This document shows, one piece after another, positions 46,225 through 59,719 of a DNA stretch of 64,000 bases. Every line of letters starts with the position of its first letter. Position 1 is the stretch's first letter. A model generated the notes under the pieces. That model was not told the origin of the DNA, did not search any database, and saw nothing but the letters and a program-made list of their open reading frames with translations. Where the stretch lies: contig BROG01000080.1 of NCBI GenBank assembly GCA_030159075.1, positions 434,001 through 498,000 of the forward strand. The letters are read 5' to 3'. Both the position numbers and the translations under genes were made by a program. This stretch comes from Atrina japonica. Lineage: Eukaryota > Mollusca > Bivalvia > Pterioida > Pinnidae.

Positions 46225-46480
46225 ACAACTGTTAATTGTATATTGAAGTAATATTTCGCTCGGATCGCACCATCTAAAGGCTAAACGTCTCAAAAGCTAA
46301 GATAGGCATTTTTTTTACAGTGGGTGATGTAAGACTGATTTTCAATGTATTTTGATTTATTATTTGACCTTGTATGATACCAGTTTTTTTCTTTCGGAAA
46401 TACACATTTATATTAAATTCCAGCTCAACTGATAAAGTCTAATTGACAGAAAGGAATGTCTTGGTTTTTTGTTTGGTCCT
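46225..46480 (-). mobile_element. Family C, diverged minus-strand copy
   Basis: The reverse complement shows TTCTGTCAATTAGACTTTAT, CAGTTGAGCT, TGTGTATTTCCGAAAG and an ACTGTAAAAAAAATG block in family C order. Confidence 0.6.
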
Positions 46481-46649
46481 TTATTTAATTGACCTTTTCA
46501 TGATAACTGCGATCCTGTTACTTTGAGGCAAGAAGTGATACTGATTCCCGGAAAATGACGTCAAGAAACAATCAGTCACTGTATATTTTGGGGGGTATCT
46601 GTATCATTTATTCACTCAAAGTTACAGAACCACAGTTATCGTGAAAGGG

Positions 46650-48280
<1,631 letters not shown>

Positions 48281-48287
48281 GGAATAA

Positions 48288-48485
48288 TATAAAATTCTCA
48301 GATACCAAAGTATTAATCTTTAGGATGTCCAGAAGACAATATACAAATCTGGCGAATGTTGGACAAACATGGACCTCTGGAAATTCAGTGGGGGGGGGGG
48401 GTCCAATGGAGGAGTAAGCATCCCCTGGTGACCGGTTACACCCAAAGCGAGTCCACAGTCAAGTCCAAATGAAATAAGTGAGGAA
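48288..48485 (+). mobile_element. Family A, copy 5
   Basis: Starts at CTCAGATACCAAAGTATTAA and contains ACAAACATGGACCTCTGG, a ten-base G run that disrupts the frame, GGAGGAGTAAGCATCCCC and GAGTCCACAGTCAAGTCC. Confidence 0.7.
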
Positions 48486-48604
48486 TAAATCCGCGTGATA
48501 ATCAGTACAGACTAAAGATGACATGAAAGAAATAAGTATTTGAATTTGTGACTGACGCCTTTGTCGCGAAGCAAATATTGTTACTCTGCATGTTATTTAC
48601 AAAT

Positions 48605-48915
48605 ATTATAAACATAATACCAAAGTTATAATGCTCAAGACGATCGTTTCTGTCAATTAGACATCATCAGTTAAGCTCCATTTAAAAATATATATGTATT
48701 TTCTAAAGAGTGGTATCATATAAGGCCAAATAATATATCTAAAAGTATAGCCGAAATCCGTCTAAGAGAAACCACTGTAAAAGCTGATTATCTTAGCTTT
48801 AGAACTTTGGAATTTAAATGGTGTTATCAGTGCCAAATATTAATTTAGTATAAGATGATCAGCTGGTACCGAAATACCAGATACCAGGTTTATGTATACC
48901 CTTGGGGACTCAAAT
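48605..48915 (+). mobile_element. Family C, copy with tail
   Basis: Close to the copy at 30268, including the tail from ACCAGGTTTATGTATACC to GGGGACTCAAA. This shows the tail is part of the element. Confidence 0.8.
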
Positions 48916-48919
48916 AATA

Positions 48920-49195
48920 TTTGTTTTGTCTCCGTATGAATAAATATTCTCCAATTGACAAAATAATAAAAATGATAATTTAAAATATACGAATCTTAGC
49001 ATTTTCATATCTTATTCTGCGTAATATATTCTGAATTGGATGCCATTAATGATTTTCATCTATTCATTATCTTTCATTCTGCGATGCCATATCATCGTCC
49101 ATAGTTTTTTATGAACTTTTATGGATATTTAGATCAGATATAAATAGGTACTAAACTGTTTTGTTTGACATTTCGGTATTTCTTCTGATGAAATA
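48920..49195. other. No gene seen
   Basis: AT-rich DNA. Confidence 0.45.
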
Positions 49196-49199
49196 TTAC

Positions 49200-49375
49200 T
49201 TCAACATAAAAATCACAGACAGTAAAATATAAATATTCAGAATGTTCAGGATACAACATACAAATCTTGTGAATGTTGGACAAATACGGACCTCTGAAAA
49301 TCCAGAGGTGGGATCAGGTGTCATGGAGAAGTTAGCATGTCATGTCGACCGGTCACACCCACATAGGTCGGTATC
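49200..49375 (+). mobile_element. Family A, copy 6, truncated
   Basis: Matches from AAAAATCACAGACAGTAAA to GACCGGTCACACCCAC, where similarity stops. A possible coding exon on the minus strand lies 40 bp further right. Confidence 0.7.
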
Positions 49376-49416
49376 CGTATGTCATGGTGTTCCTGTCTAC
49401 TTTGAATAAGACTTAC

Positions 49417-49557
49417 TAAAATAGAATATAAGTTTTTGAAAAAAACATCACGCGTCCCTGGTGCACCAGGGAATAATAACATCATATACTCCGAGGATTC
49501 AGAACATCTCGCCCGCTCTACAAGACAACGCATCCACCGTTTGGGACTATCCACCTT
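49417..49557 (-). CDS. Possible internal coding exon, unidentified
   Basis: The minus strand has an acceptor (GTCTAGATACAG), 47 codons open in phase 0, and a donor GTAAGT. The translation starts KVDSPKRWMRCLVERARC, continues SEYMMLLFPGAPG and ends FFKNLYSIL. The segment is clearly richer in GC than its neighbours, as real exons here tend to be. No family is recognised; the helical, Leu-rich C-terminal part is not enough for a domain call. No partner exon was found. Confidence 0.3.
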
Positions 49558-49559
49558 CT

Positions 49560-50590
49560 GTATCTAGACAACTCATTTAGTATTGCATGTGTAAGTCGAT
49601 GTATTTAAATACTTTGGGTGACATCATTAATAATATACAATCGAAAACCGTTTTAAATTTAGTCATTGGGGTATGTCAAATCATCATCACTTTGATAGCG
49701 AAAAATAATTATAGATATGTTCAAGCTTAGCTGGCTTTAAATCATCATTGTCGTAATAGCTTCAACCGTAAAATAATATGTCCATCGCTTTTCTCCCGGG
49801 TATATGAAAATCAACAAAAAAAATTACGAAACAGACAACCTGAAAATGTAAGCTGTTTATTTCCTTTAAAAATGTCAACAAATAAACAACATTTGTTGGC
49901 TGTGTTAATTTAAAAGTAAAAAATCGAAATGATGATTAATTCATGCTGCTAAAGTTATGAAATAAGTAACTGATTGGTTTCAATAGAGAGAGTGAGTTAG
50001 TTGCCTATGATAGTTTCAAGTTTATTACATGGAGGTCGATTTGCCTCGGCTGTTGGACAATGTATCGGGCGAGTTATCTTTGGGGCGTAATTTTCATTAT
50101 ACAGCCCGAGAGCATGTTCCAAAGTCAAGTGCCAAGCTCAAGGTCAAAGTTAACGTTATTAGAAATAACGAAAAAAAAAAACTGTAAAGAATGGCAGACT
50201 TCAGCATTGAGACCATACTTTTTGGTTTGTGTTCGTAAATGTTTACATACCTGTTTGTCAATTAATTGAAATTCGGTTAAATAAACAATTTATGGCCCAG
50301 ATCCTAGGATGATATAAATATTGTTTACCATTGGCATTCATATTTTCCGTGGGAGTTCTTCAAGTAAACAAACTTTCATATCACCGTACAACCAGGGCAA
50401 TAAATGTATGATTTTATCACTTTTCGTTGTCATTCGCAAAGCCTGGGTTTGTCTAAATATTTTGGTAATTTGTTGATAACAGAAATACTTTGATTTTACC
50501 AAAAATACAAAAGCAAAGATGCCAACAAGTTAACCGAAACGAAGTCAATGACATAATATGCAAGCAAAAACATCGATTATAAGGAAGGCA
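49560..50590. other. No gene seen
   Basis: AT-rich. A GC-richer patch at 50040-50160 has no identifiable product. Confidence 0.4.
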
Positions 50591-50596
50591 GTAATA

Positions 50597-51235
50597 TGCT
50601 ATACTAACAAAAGAGTTGACTATATCGTAATCAGTATCATGATATAATAACTAAAGAGTTGACTATATCGTAATCAGTATCATGATATAATAACTAAAGA
50701 GTTGACTATATCGTAATCAGTATCATGATATAATAACTAAAGAGTTGACTATATCGTAATCAGTATCATGATATAATAACTAAAGAGTTGACTATATCGT
50801 AATCAGTATCATGATATAATAACTAAAGAGTTGACTATATCGTAATCAGTATCATGATATAATAACTAAAGAGTTGACTATATCGTAATCAGTATCATGA
50901 TATAATAACTAAAGAGTTGACTATATCGTAATCAGTATCATGATATAATAACTAAAGAGTTGACTATATCGTAATCAGTATCATGATATAATAACTAAAG
51001 AGTTGACTATATCGTAATCAGTATCATGATATACTAACAAAAGAGTTGACTATATCGTAATCAGTAACATGCTATACTAACAAAAGAGTTGACTATATCG
51101 TAATCAGTATCATGATATAATAACTAAAGAGTTGACTATATCGTAATCAGTAACATGCTATACTAACAAAAGAGTTGACTATATCGTAATCAGTATCATG
51201 ATATAATAACTAAAGAGTTAACTATATCGGAGTCA
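50597..51235 (+). repeat. 43-bp satellite, 15 units
   Basis: GAGTTGAC recurs at 50613 and then every 43 bp to 51215 (last as GAGTTAAC) with no length change. Each unit contains GAGTTGACTATATCG and usually the palindrome TATCATGATA. Two junction variants, ATAATAACTAAA and CTATACTAACAAA, are present, the second at both ends of the array. Confidence 0.97.
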
Positions 51236-51410
51236 GAAAAAATTATTATAATTTAGGTAGTGAAATTTAAGGATTTATCAATCAAATGCTTTTGTTAGTT
51301 TCAATTAGTTAATTCACACTGTGAAAATTAACACTCCATTCCATTCTTTGTCATAGGCGTACAATATGGCTTGATGTTTAGATCGAACGGCTAAGCAACT
51401 TTGAACAGTA

Positions 51411-51445
51411 CGAGGGCTGTTCCAAAACTAATGTCACTTGCATTT
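51411..51445 (+). mobile_element. Mariner-type terminal inverted repeat end
   Basis: CGAGGGCTGTTCCAAAACTA directly after TA resembles mariner terminal repeats (ACGAGGGCTGTTC-like). It would be the 3' end of an element whose transposase reads on the minus strand, matching the remnant at 52425-52625. No matching right terminus was found. Confidence 0.55.
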
Positions 51446-51559
51446 CTTCTCTTGTACTGCAAGTTGAAAAGTTTTGTATGAATGCTCATTTTTTGCATTA
51501 ATGTATTATTTTAAGGTGTATAAGACAGTGATAATGGGATGGAAGCCAAAAATGAGAAA

Positions 51560-52040
51560 TACAAACATTAACAGTACGGAAGTCTGTAACAAGATATACA
51601 GAAAAAGGTGTTAAATGTGACGTAATTAATGACGTTGTATACACTCAGACGTTAACAATAGGGAAGTCAGTAACACAAAATATACAGAAAAAGTGGTTAA
51701 CTGTGACGTAGTCCACAACATTTATATATACAGACGTTAACAGTACGGAAGTCTGTAACAAGATATACAGAAAAAGGAGTTAAATGTGACGTAATTAATG
51801 ACGTTGTATACACTCAGACGTTAACAATAGGGAAGTCAGTAACACAAAATATACAGAAAAAGTGGTTAACTGTGACGTAGTCCACAACATTTATATATAC
51901 AGACGTTAACAGTAGGGCACGGTATACAGAAATTACACGGAGTTAATTGTGACGTAATCAATGAGATTATATACATACACATGTTAACAGTAGTGCAGTC
52001 AGCAACATGATATACAGAAAAAAAAGAGTTAACCTCGTTT
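51560..52040 (+). repeat. 84/85-bp satellite with 169-bp dimer
   Basis: The block GTTAACAGTA/GTTAACAATA occurs at 51567 (as ATTAACAG), 51651, 51736, 51820, 51905 and 51983. Alternate units are of two types: one carries TGTGACGTAATTAATGACG, the other TGTGACGTAGTCCACAAC. So 51567-51735 and 51736-51904 are nearly identical 169-bp dimers. The last two units are decayed. Confidence 0.93.
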
Positions 52041-52424
52041 CATCAGAAGGGTACTGGGAATAGTTTCAGCTATTCAAATAATTACCTGCGGGTACAGCAA
52101 TATATTGTTATCACAATTAATGATTAATGATGAATGAATGATGAATTTACATTTAGATTGCTTAACCGATAGACAGATTTTTTAAAAAGTATTATTTATG
52201 CTTAATCGACCGACTGGTTTCTTATTTCCTGAAAATGAAAAAAAAGAGAAAAAAAAAGAAACTACACAGAAAGTCCGTAATGAAGAAAATTAAAAAAACA
52301 ACAAAGCGTATTGAAATTTTGAGACACTGATTTCACCCTGTAGCATTAGAGGTAACATTTAAAAAAGGTCTTCTGGTTATCATTATTTGGATGTTTCAAC
52401 TAAGCAATTGTGGAAGGTACGAGA

Positions 52425-52625
52425 GTGTTCTTTAACTTGCCCTGTCCTTCAAAATAGTCTCTATCAGTCTGATTACACATTTTGAGCTGGCCAATCCAGT
52501 TTTAAAATCAAAGTTCATACTCTTCAAAACACCAGATCCAAGGGCATTTTCCGAGTTGTATCTCATAGATGATATTTGAGTTTGGGGAACAGAAAACAGT
52601 CGCAGAGAGCGGATTTGTTTCGATA
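52425..52625 (-). pseudogene. Second mariner-type transposase remnant (C-terminus)
   Basis: The minus strand reads CDCFLFPKLKYHL, the block around the third catalytic Asp of mariner transposases. After frame changes it reads NWIGQLKMCNQ and DRDYFEGQG, the typical YFEG end of one mariner branch. In-frame stops and at least two frameshifts make it dead. It differs in type from the GDYVEK-ended remnant at 4872-5256. Confidence 0.65.
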
Positions 52626-52939
52626 TTGCTTTTAGATGTAGTTGTTGCAGTATCTAAATATTTATAGGTTTTACGCTAAGTAGCAACCTACCTTCTATGT
52701 AGGCCCTGATTTCAAACACATTTTCTGCTCTTTTACCAGTCAGTCTGTGTATAGTGCAAAGAACTCGCTACAAGTTGAGGTACACCGTACAAATATCAGT
52801 GTACTTGTGATGTTTTTAAATGCTTTATACTTCAGTGATCTATATATCGAAACGAGTTTGAGTTCACAATGCACGATTTTCACGAAAAATGCACAGATGA
52901 CATTATTTTTAGAACACTCCTCGTACAATTTAAGAGGTG

Positions 52940-53065
52940 GCAATGGATACTCGAAACTGCAAGTCCATTAGAACACGACAAATTAGAAATACAAATGATC
53001 TCATCACGAAGAACAATTGCGAATCCCAAATGGGATGGGACCAGGTGTCCGGAATGTGACACAAC
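52940..53065 (+). mobile_element. Family B, copy 4, truncated
   Basis: Contains ATGGATACTCGAAACTGCAA, GAACACGACAAATTAGAAAT and GCGAATCCCAAATGGGATGG, then stops after GACCAGGTGTCCGGA. Confidence 0.75.
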
Positions 53066-53069
53066 AGCA

Positions 53070-53695
53070 GATATTTTGCATTTTATTCTGATATTGGACA
53101 ATAAACTAAACATCAAACGAACAGGGGAAAAAATCGTTATTGAAGTAAAGTAGCCCTACAATTGCTCAAACGAATACACTATTCTACGAATTTAACATCT
53201 TCATTTCACGCTGTGTGAAATTAGCAATCTGTTTCCTGGCTACATTACGATAAAGATGAAGGAAACAGACAATATAGACGATTTACAACTGTATGATGTC
53301 ATAATTAGCGGGAAATTGACACCCATCATTGATCAGCTGAAAAACACTTTTATGTTATGAATGATCTTAGAAATATTTCTCTGTTATTTGATATCAAGGG
53401 CATTAAAAGTGATACCCAGGGCAATAGTCATCGTAACTATATACAAAAGTCAATCAGCACGAACAAACTTTAGTTTTATTTGTTTTGTGTTTCTTGTCGC
53501 CAAAGTAAACATTAGAAACATCAGATGATTGGTAAAAGATAGCTCCGTGTCAATATTATATCAATTTAGTATCGGTCTTGACCAAATTAATGTTAATAAT
53601 CGATTACACTCATTGCAGAGTCACCAGTTCCAAAACAAATATTGTAACAGAAAAACGATGTCACGATGTCAATAAATCGAAAAACAATCATATAA
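53070..53695. other. No gene seen
   Basis: AT-rich DNA. Confidence 0.45.
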
Positions 53696-53699
53696 TATA

Positions 53700-53777
53700 T
53701 CTAACTATTTATCTATCTCTCTATCTATCTATCTATCTATCTATCTGTCTGTCTATCAATCAATCTATCTATCTATC

Positions 53778-53846
<69 letters not shown>

Positions 53847-53847
53847 G

Positions 53848-53917
<70 letters not shown>

Positions 53918-53930
53918 CAAAGTCCATCTA
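53700..53930 (+). repeat. (CTAT)n microsatellite
   Basis: About 50 CTAT units with CTGT and CAAT interruptions. Decayed CCATCTATCC-type units follow to about 53990. Confidence 0.97.
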
Positions 53931-54315
53931 TTTACCCACTAACCCATCTTTCCACCCACCAGTCCATCTATCCACCCATCCAGTCATAGATAGATCGGTT
54001 TTGTATATTTCCCATCATTATCTGAGATGTTGTAGATATTTAACAGGCGTATCCTAGTTATCTTGTCTGTTCATAAAAAGTTAACAAAAAGTTGAGCAGT
54101 AAAAAATTCCATGAAACACTTCATTAAAAATAATGTGTCTCGACAGATGGTTTTTTTTACGTAATACCAATGTATTGTTAATATGTAGAAAAAACATTTG
54201 TTCATTTTTCAAATAAGTGTTGCAATGTTCCTGGTAAAAGGAGATATATTTCATAACAAACAAAATGAAAGGTAGCAATATACTTTCAATAAATAACAGT
54301 GTCCATTGTTCGAAT

Positions 54316-54517
<202 letters not shown>

Positions 54518-54519
54518 TG

Positions 54520-55895
54520 TGTGATCTAACACGAATTCCTATAATTTATAAGGCGTAAAAGAAAGGTCAAAGTCCAAGAAGTTAGATTCTGATGCAGCAA
54601 ACAATACAACCAATAGTCCATCTGAAGTCCTCCTCTGGACAGATTTTAAGATACTCCCATTCTAGCAAAGTAATTGTTTTTCGCGAGCTTGCAAAAGTTT
54701 TATACAATAAAACGAAAATATACTTCAACATAACACGATGCATTTAAATACTTAGATAACTTCAGATATAGCTCGTTTACTTCGTTTGAATTTTTTGTTT
54801 CAGGCAACATTTGCTAATTCAAATAGACATTTTCAATGATGCATTGTAAAGTGTACATATACTTTGTTTAATATTGAGGTCGAATGTATTTGATTTCTTA
54901 TTGTGGAATTACGCAAGTTTTATGAAGGCATGTCACGTGATATTCAGCCATTACTGTATATGCCACACACGATGTCATCATATGAAATATTGTGTGTTAT
55001 ATCAATGTCATATTATTCTTCAGAATAAAACGCATCAATTTTACAAAATATGAATCAGGTACGTGAGTCAAAGATTTTTCCACTAAAACTTCAGAAAATC
55101 TCAAGAGGCCAGAAAACTAAATTTCTTTATTGTCTTGACTTCAATAGAACATGAATAATTGGCAATTAAATACTTCTGAGCAAGGACAAGGTATCTTTGA
55201 AGGGGGTATTTACTAGACACTTTAATAATTTGAAAAAAAACTAGAAATTGTCTACTGACATATTGTACCAATTTGAAGTATAAAATAATGTGTTCAAGCA
55301 CTTTACAAGATTTGGTTAATGGTTTTGGTTTGGGGGTGCTTACCACGACACTATAGATGATCAGGTATGATATTAATGTGTGATGTTTGTTATGGTCCTA
55401 TATCCCAGATCAATTAGGATTCGAAGTTACGGATTGCAATGCTTCAATTATAGGTGTCATTGAGATTTTGAAATGTCACACATGTCAGCGGTCTGGATCA
55501 TATCCATCACAATATGTTGGTTTACTTACCACTTTATATTTTTAAAATATTTTTCCCTTCACGTAGGTATAACAAAACTTTGATATCCAATAACATGGGC
55601 AACATCCCTACAATAAATCTTGACGAGAGGAATAAGGCTTTTTGAGATCTGTTCTCGGGAACAAAATTTTCCGTCTCAAGAAGTCCTTTCTTTTTTGCCT
55701 TAGTATGACTGTTGGCGAATTCTAGAATGGAACTATAAGGCATGTAAATGTTATGGACCATTCCACGTATTCACGTAAGAATCGTTTGATTCAGGTTCAA
55801 ATTGAAATGCTATATAGATGATTTTGTTTCATGTTAAGTATTTGTTGTAAGCTGTACCATACCGCATAATGGTGCGCCAGTAAGAAATGATTCAC
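54520..55895. other. No gene seen; one 75-codon minus frame
   Basis: AT-rich. The minus frame 55761-55534 (starting MVHNIYMPYSSILEFANSH) has reasonable composition but no domain or splice support. Confidence 0.35.
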
Positions 55896-55903
55896 GGGCT
55901 ATA

Positions 55904-56352
55904 GTCAGAGACAACTAAATAGGAAATTGGTTGGTTGAAAAAAGTGTATTGCGCTGCTATTTTGAATATAAACTGGTCTCTGATTGGTATATATTGTATC
56001 GATGAACACATTATTATTATATTTACACAGTAAAACAATGTATTATGAATTGAAAATGCTGAATCAGCATAATTTTTACTGGTACTTTGATATAATTAGA
56101 GCAATTTTTCTGAAAAGTATCTGAATAGAGGATTCATTGTCCGTTCACTGCAAAACTGCTGGGGATTGACTGATGCACATGTAACAGAAAAACAATATGT
56201 TTCAGTCTATGGTTTGTGTTTATTTTCTGATTGCGGAAAGGACGCCGAACAGATGCATGTATAATTTATAGCTCAACACTTGCTCGAAAGATGAGATATA
56301 CAGGAAAACGTAAACATTGTCTCCTATGGATAACTATTTAGTTGTCTCTGAC
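55904..56352 (+). mobile_element. Family F MITE with 19-bp perfect inverted ends
   Basis: The ends GTCAGAGACAACTAAATAG (55904-55922) and its exact reverse complement (56334-56352) bound about 449 bp without coding capacity. An inverted, more diverged copy is at 61209-61643. No clear target site duplication. Confidence 0.85.
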
Positions 56353-56354
56353 CC

Positions 56355-56815
56355 AATGTCCGTTACTGATACGGAACACTGTCTTGTCTAACGTGTATGT
56401 TGCTTGCACACTGCATATACAATGCATGTTGGTTTTAAAGTGGCATTAGCTGTGTTTTTTTTCAAACCCCCTTTAAGTACTTAGATTGATATACATAACA
56501 CAAAAAAAGAGATATACACAGGAATAAAATAAAATATTTTAGATTCCCTGTATATTTTGTGAAAATTGCTTGGGAAACCCAGGTTTAGCACTTTTTAAAA
56601 TGCAACTGATTAACTCAACCTTACTATTTGTATATGAATACCAACCTGATCTTTTTTCTCAAAATATTTCGGAATTATTTGTTATTGTACATCATATACA
56701 AAAGTAGAAAAGAATCGAAATGACTTTTCGTAAAAATACAGCTAATGTCCCTTTAATACTTACTCTAAATTTACTTATTGTTCTGCCATGACGAATCTAC
56801 ACGTCATGGATCAGT
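56355..56815. other. No gene seen
   Basis: AT-rich DNA. Confidence 0.45.
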
Positions 56816-56817
56816 GG

Positions 56818-57110
56818 TAGAACATATTTTCTAACACCTTGGACAGGCATATCTGCCATTTTGCCAAACAAGAATTTCTCTCTCCACACCCTTGGGTGTA
56901 GAGAAGCTACATGCGCTATGACGTCACAATATAACAAAGGACTTCGATGTGATGACAATACAGTGTATTAAAGTTGTGTCAAGTTTTATTTACCTACATA
57001 AACATATCTTTGAAAAATGGGAGAAAAATTATCAAACATGGGTGTATTGAATGGAAGTAGAAATTTCAGCCCTCGTTGTAAGAGTTTAAAAACCATGGGA
57101 TTGGAAAACC
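56818..57110 (+). mobile_element. Family G, copy 2
   Basis: Aligned with 42268-42560. It keeps GACAGGCATATCTGCCATTT, ACACCCTTGGGTGTAGAG, GCGCTATGACGTCA, AATACAGTGTATTAAA and the ATG with MGVLNGSRNFSPRC. Same orientation as copy 1. Confidence 0.65.
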
Positions 57111-57385
57111 AGATTTTAAACACATGGATGGATATTTCCTGATCCACTTTAAACAGTCATATGATACTCTATTAGTCGCGTATGTAAAAGGCATCAATCT
57201 GTATTCCTATTAGACCTAAAACTTTTGAACAACAAAAGTAGCAGTTTTCTCGTCAAACGCTCGGCAAAAAAAGAAAAAGAAGTAAAAACTAATTTCTCAC
57301 TCGCTCAAGACTTAAAATCCGAGTGCATTGCCAAAAAAGCAAGAAAGGCAATAACACTTACAAAACTGCGACGTTTCCCTAAAAA

Positions 57386-57411
57386 TGTATGTATGTATGT
57401 ATGTATGTATG

Positions 57412-57445
<34 letters not shown>

Positions 57446-57712
57446 GGTAGGTAGGTAGGTAGGTAGGTAGGTAGGTAGGTAGGTAGGTAGGTAGGTAGGG
57501 TATGTATGTATGTATGTATGTATGTATGTATGTATGTATCTATGTATGTATCTATGTATGTATGTATGTATGTATGTATGTATGTATGTATGTATGTATG
57601 TATGTATGTATGTATGTAGGTAGGTAGGTAGGTAGGTAGGTAGGTAGTAAGGTAGGTAGGTAGATAGATAGGTAGGTAGGTAGGTATGTGTGTGTATGTA
57701 TGTATGTATGTA

Positions 57713-57770
<58 letters not shown>

Positions 57771-57806
57771 GGTAGGTAGGTAGGTAGGTAGGTAGGTAGG
57801 TAGCTA
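57386..57806 (+). repeat. (TATG)n/(TAGG)n/(TG)n compound array
   Basis: Over 400 bp of TATG and TAGG tetranucleotide blocks alternate several times, with a TG block at about 57719-57765. The long Tyr-Ile-His-Thr frames on the minus strand are repeat translations. Confidence 0.97.
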
Positions 57807-57809
57807 TAT

Positions 57810-58012
57810 ATGTAAAGGAAAACATGATGGATATATGTACTGAAAAATGATAAAAAATGAAATGAAACGTGTCTTACATATGTTTTTAAGTATTCAAATT
57901 TTCCCTCCATTTCAACATTTAAGACATTCTGTAATAATTCTGATTCTTCCGTTATAACATAACATAGGGTACTAAACCTTGACCTAAAGGTCTATTTTCT
58001 CGTGAGGAGCCG
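57810..58012. other. No gene seen
   Basis: AT-rich spacer between two large microsatellites. Confidence 0.45.
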
Positions 58013-58017
58013 TGTGG

Positions 58018-58225
<208 letters not shown>

Positions 58226-58755
58226 ATGGTAGGAATTCCATTGTAAGATTCTGTTACTCCAGAAGTTCCTGTACGTTTTAATTGATCGATTTCATGACCG
58301 TATCAACTATGTACATGTGCATTTAAAAGCTCCTCGTCGTGGGCCAGAGTGGTTAAGCATAACATCAATATAGTTAAACAATAAAATAACCTACAGACAT
58401 TCTGCAATAATTCAAAAAGTTTAAAAAAAACATGCATCTTCTTGAACAAATGATGTAATTATTTTGTTAACATCATGCCATTATCAATAAGAAGTTATAT
58501 TTGTAATGCATGCATTTTGCAAGACATTATCATAATTCATAATAACATTCTTCAAAGCTTTGATTTTTTCTGGAAAAGATCCAAGTATGATTATAAATAT
58601 TAAGTGATTATACCTAAATGCACAAATTATGTGCTCCTATAAAATAGTTCATCAAATAGTTTAAAACGTTCGTTTTGTGTTCCTTTACCTAGATTGTGTT
58701 AAACGTACAACCCCAACAGACACCGATACAAATATGTTAACATGTGTATACAAGT
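58226..58755. other. No gene seen; possible SINE head scrap
   Basis: AT-rich. TCGTGGGCCAGAGTGGTTAA near 58337 resembles a SINE-2 head but is too short to call. Confidence 0.4.
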
Positions 58756-58761
58756 TATACA

Positions 58762-58792
58762 AGTGTGTGTGTATGTGTGTGTGTGTGTGTTT

Positions 58793-58870
<78 letters not shown>
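58762..58870 (+). repeat. (GT)n microsatellite
   Basis: About 52 GT units with TATG and TTCTC interruptions in the first third. Confidence 0.97.
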
Positions 58871-58871
<1 letters not shown>

Positions 58872-58873
<2 letters not shown>

Positions 58874-59390
58874 CCATATGTCCGTGCCCTCGGAAAGTAT
58901 CAATTTTATTGGAATTTGATAAAAATACATGGAATGGAAAACCATTTGAAATTCTATCAATGAAAATATGTCACTTGATACGAAATTAATTGAAAATTTG
59001 GCACTTTATACATTTAATTCACACAGATACACACACACACACACACACACACAGATTAAATATATATAATATATGTGAATGGCAAGTATTTAGTCTGATG
59101 AAAATGGTGAGAATGAAGTTAACAAAAAACTTGATTGAAGTTTCCGTGAATGAGTGAGAATGAAGTTAACAAAACTTGATTTAAATTTCCGTTGGAAATT
59201 AATATTTGATTCTGGACATATTGTGTTTAGGATTTATTGCTAATTTGTTTCATATATATTTGACATCAGAGTTATCACAGGTGTCACTGGGTTGACCATG
59301 GATACTAACGACATCATAGCATGTGTCGCAACGTCTTATTTTAAAGAGGTCCGTTTCCGGTTTTAACCAATATTGATTATGTTGATATTG
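58872..59390. other. No gene seen; short (CA)n and a direct repeat
   Basis: A CA run is at 59029-59053. GAATGAAGTTAACAAAA occurs twice, at about 59111 and 59158, with similar flanks. Confidence 0.5.
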
Positions 59391-59394
59391 TAAA

Positions 59395-59612
59395 TCGTTT
59401 TAAGGATGTCCAAACGAGTAGTACACTTCCTCTATCAGTTTCCATGTAACATGCTAACATGGAACGCTGAATCCTTCCAAATATAAGGTCCCATCCCGTT
59501 TGGGGTTCCCAGATTTTCTTCATGTTGAGATTTTTTGTATATTCAATTTGTCATATTGTTTTGGATTTGGAATTTCGAATATACCATGATACTTCATTTT
59601 TACTTTCTTTAT
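59395..59612 (-). mobile_element. Family B, copy 5, minus strand
   Basis: The reverse complement shows AAAGTAAAAATGAAGTATCA, CAATATGACAAATTGAATAT, CTCAACATGAAGAAAATCTG, CCAAACGGGATGGGACC and CATGTTACATGGAAACTG in B order. This is nearly full length. Confidence 0.7.
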
Positions 59613-59719
59613 CAATGACGGATACTGGGTATTTACTTCTTCACCACGGTGTATTTTGGGACGAAACAACGATCGCCAACCTTCAAAAAGAACAAATGTA
59701 CAGTATCTTAGACGGATGA

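Noticed and set aside
57305..57910. 201-codon minus-strand frame rich in Tyr, Ile, His and Thr
   Set aside because: It is a translation of the TATG/TAGG/TG microsatellite. Several frames over the same array are open, which is typical of simple repeats.
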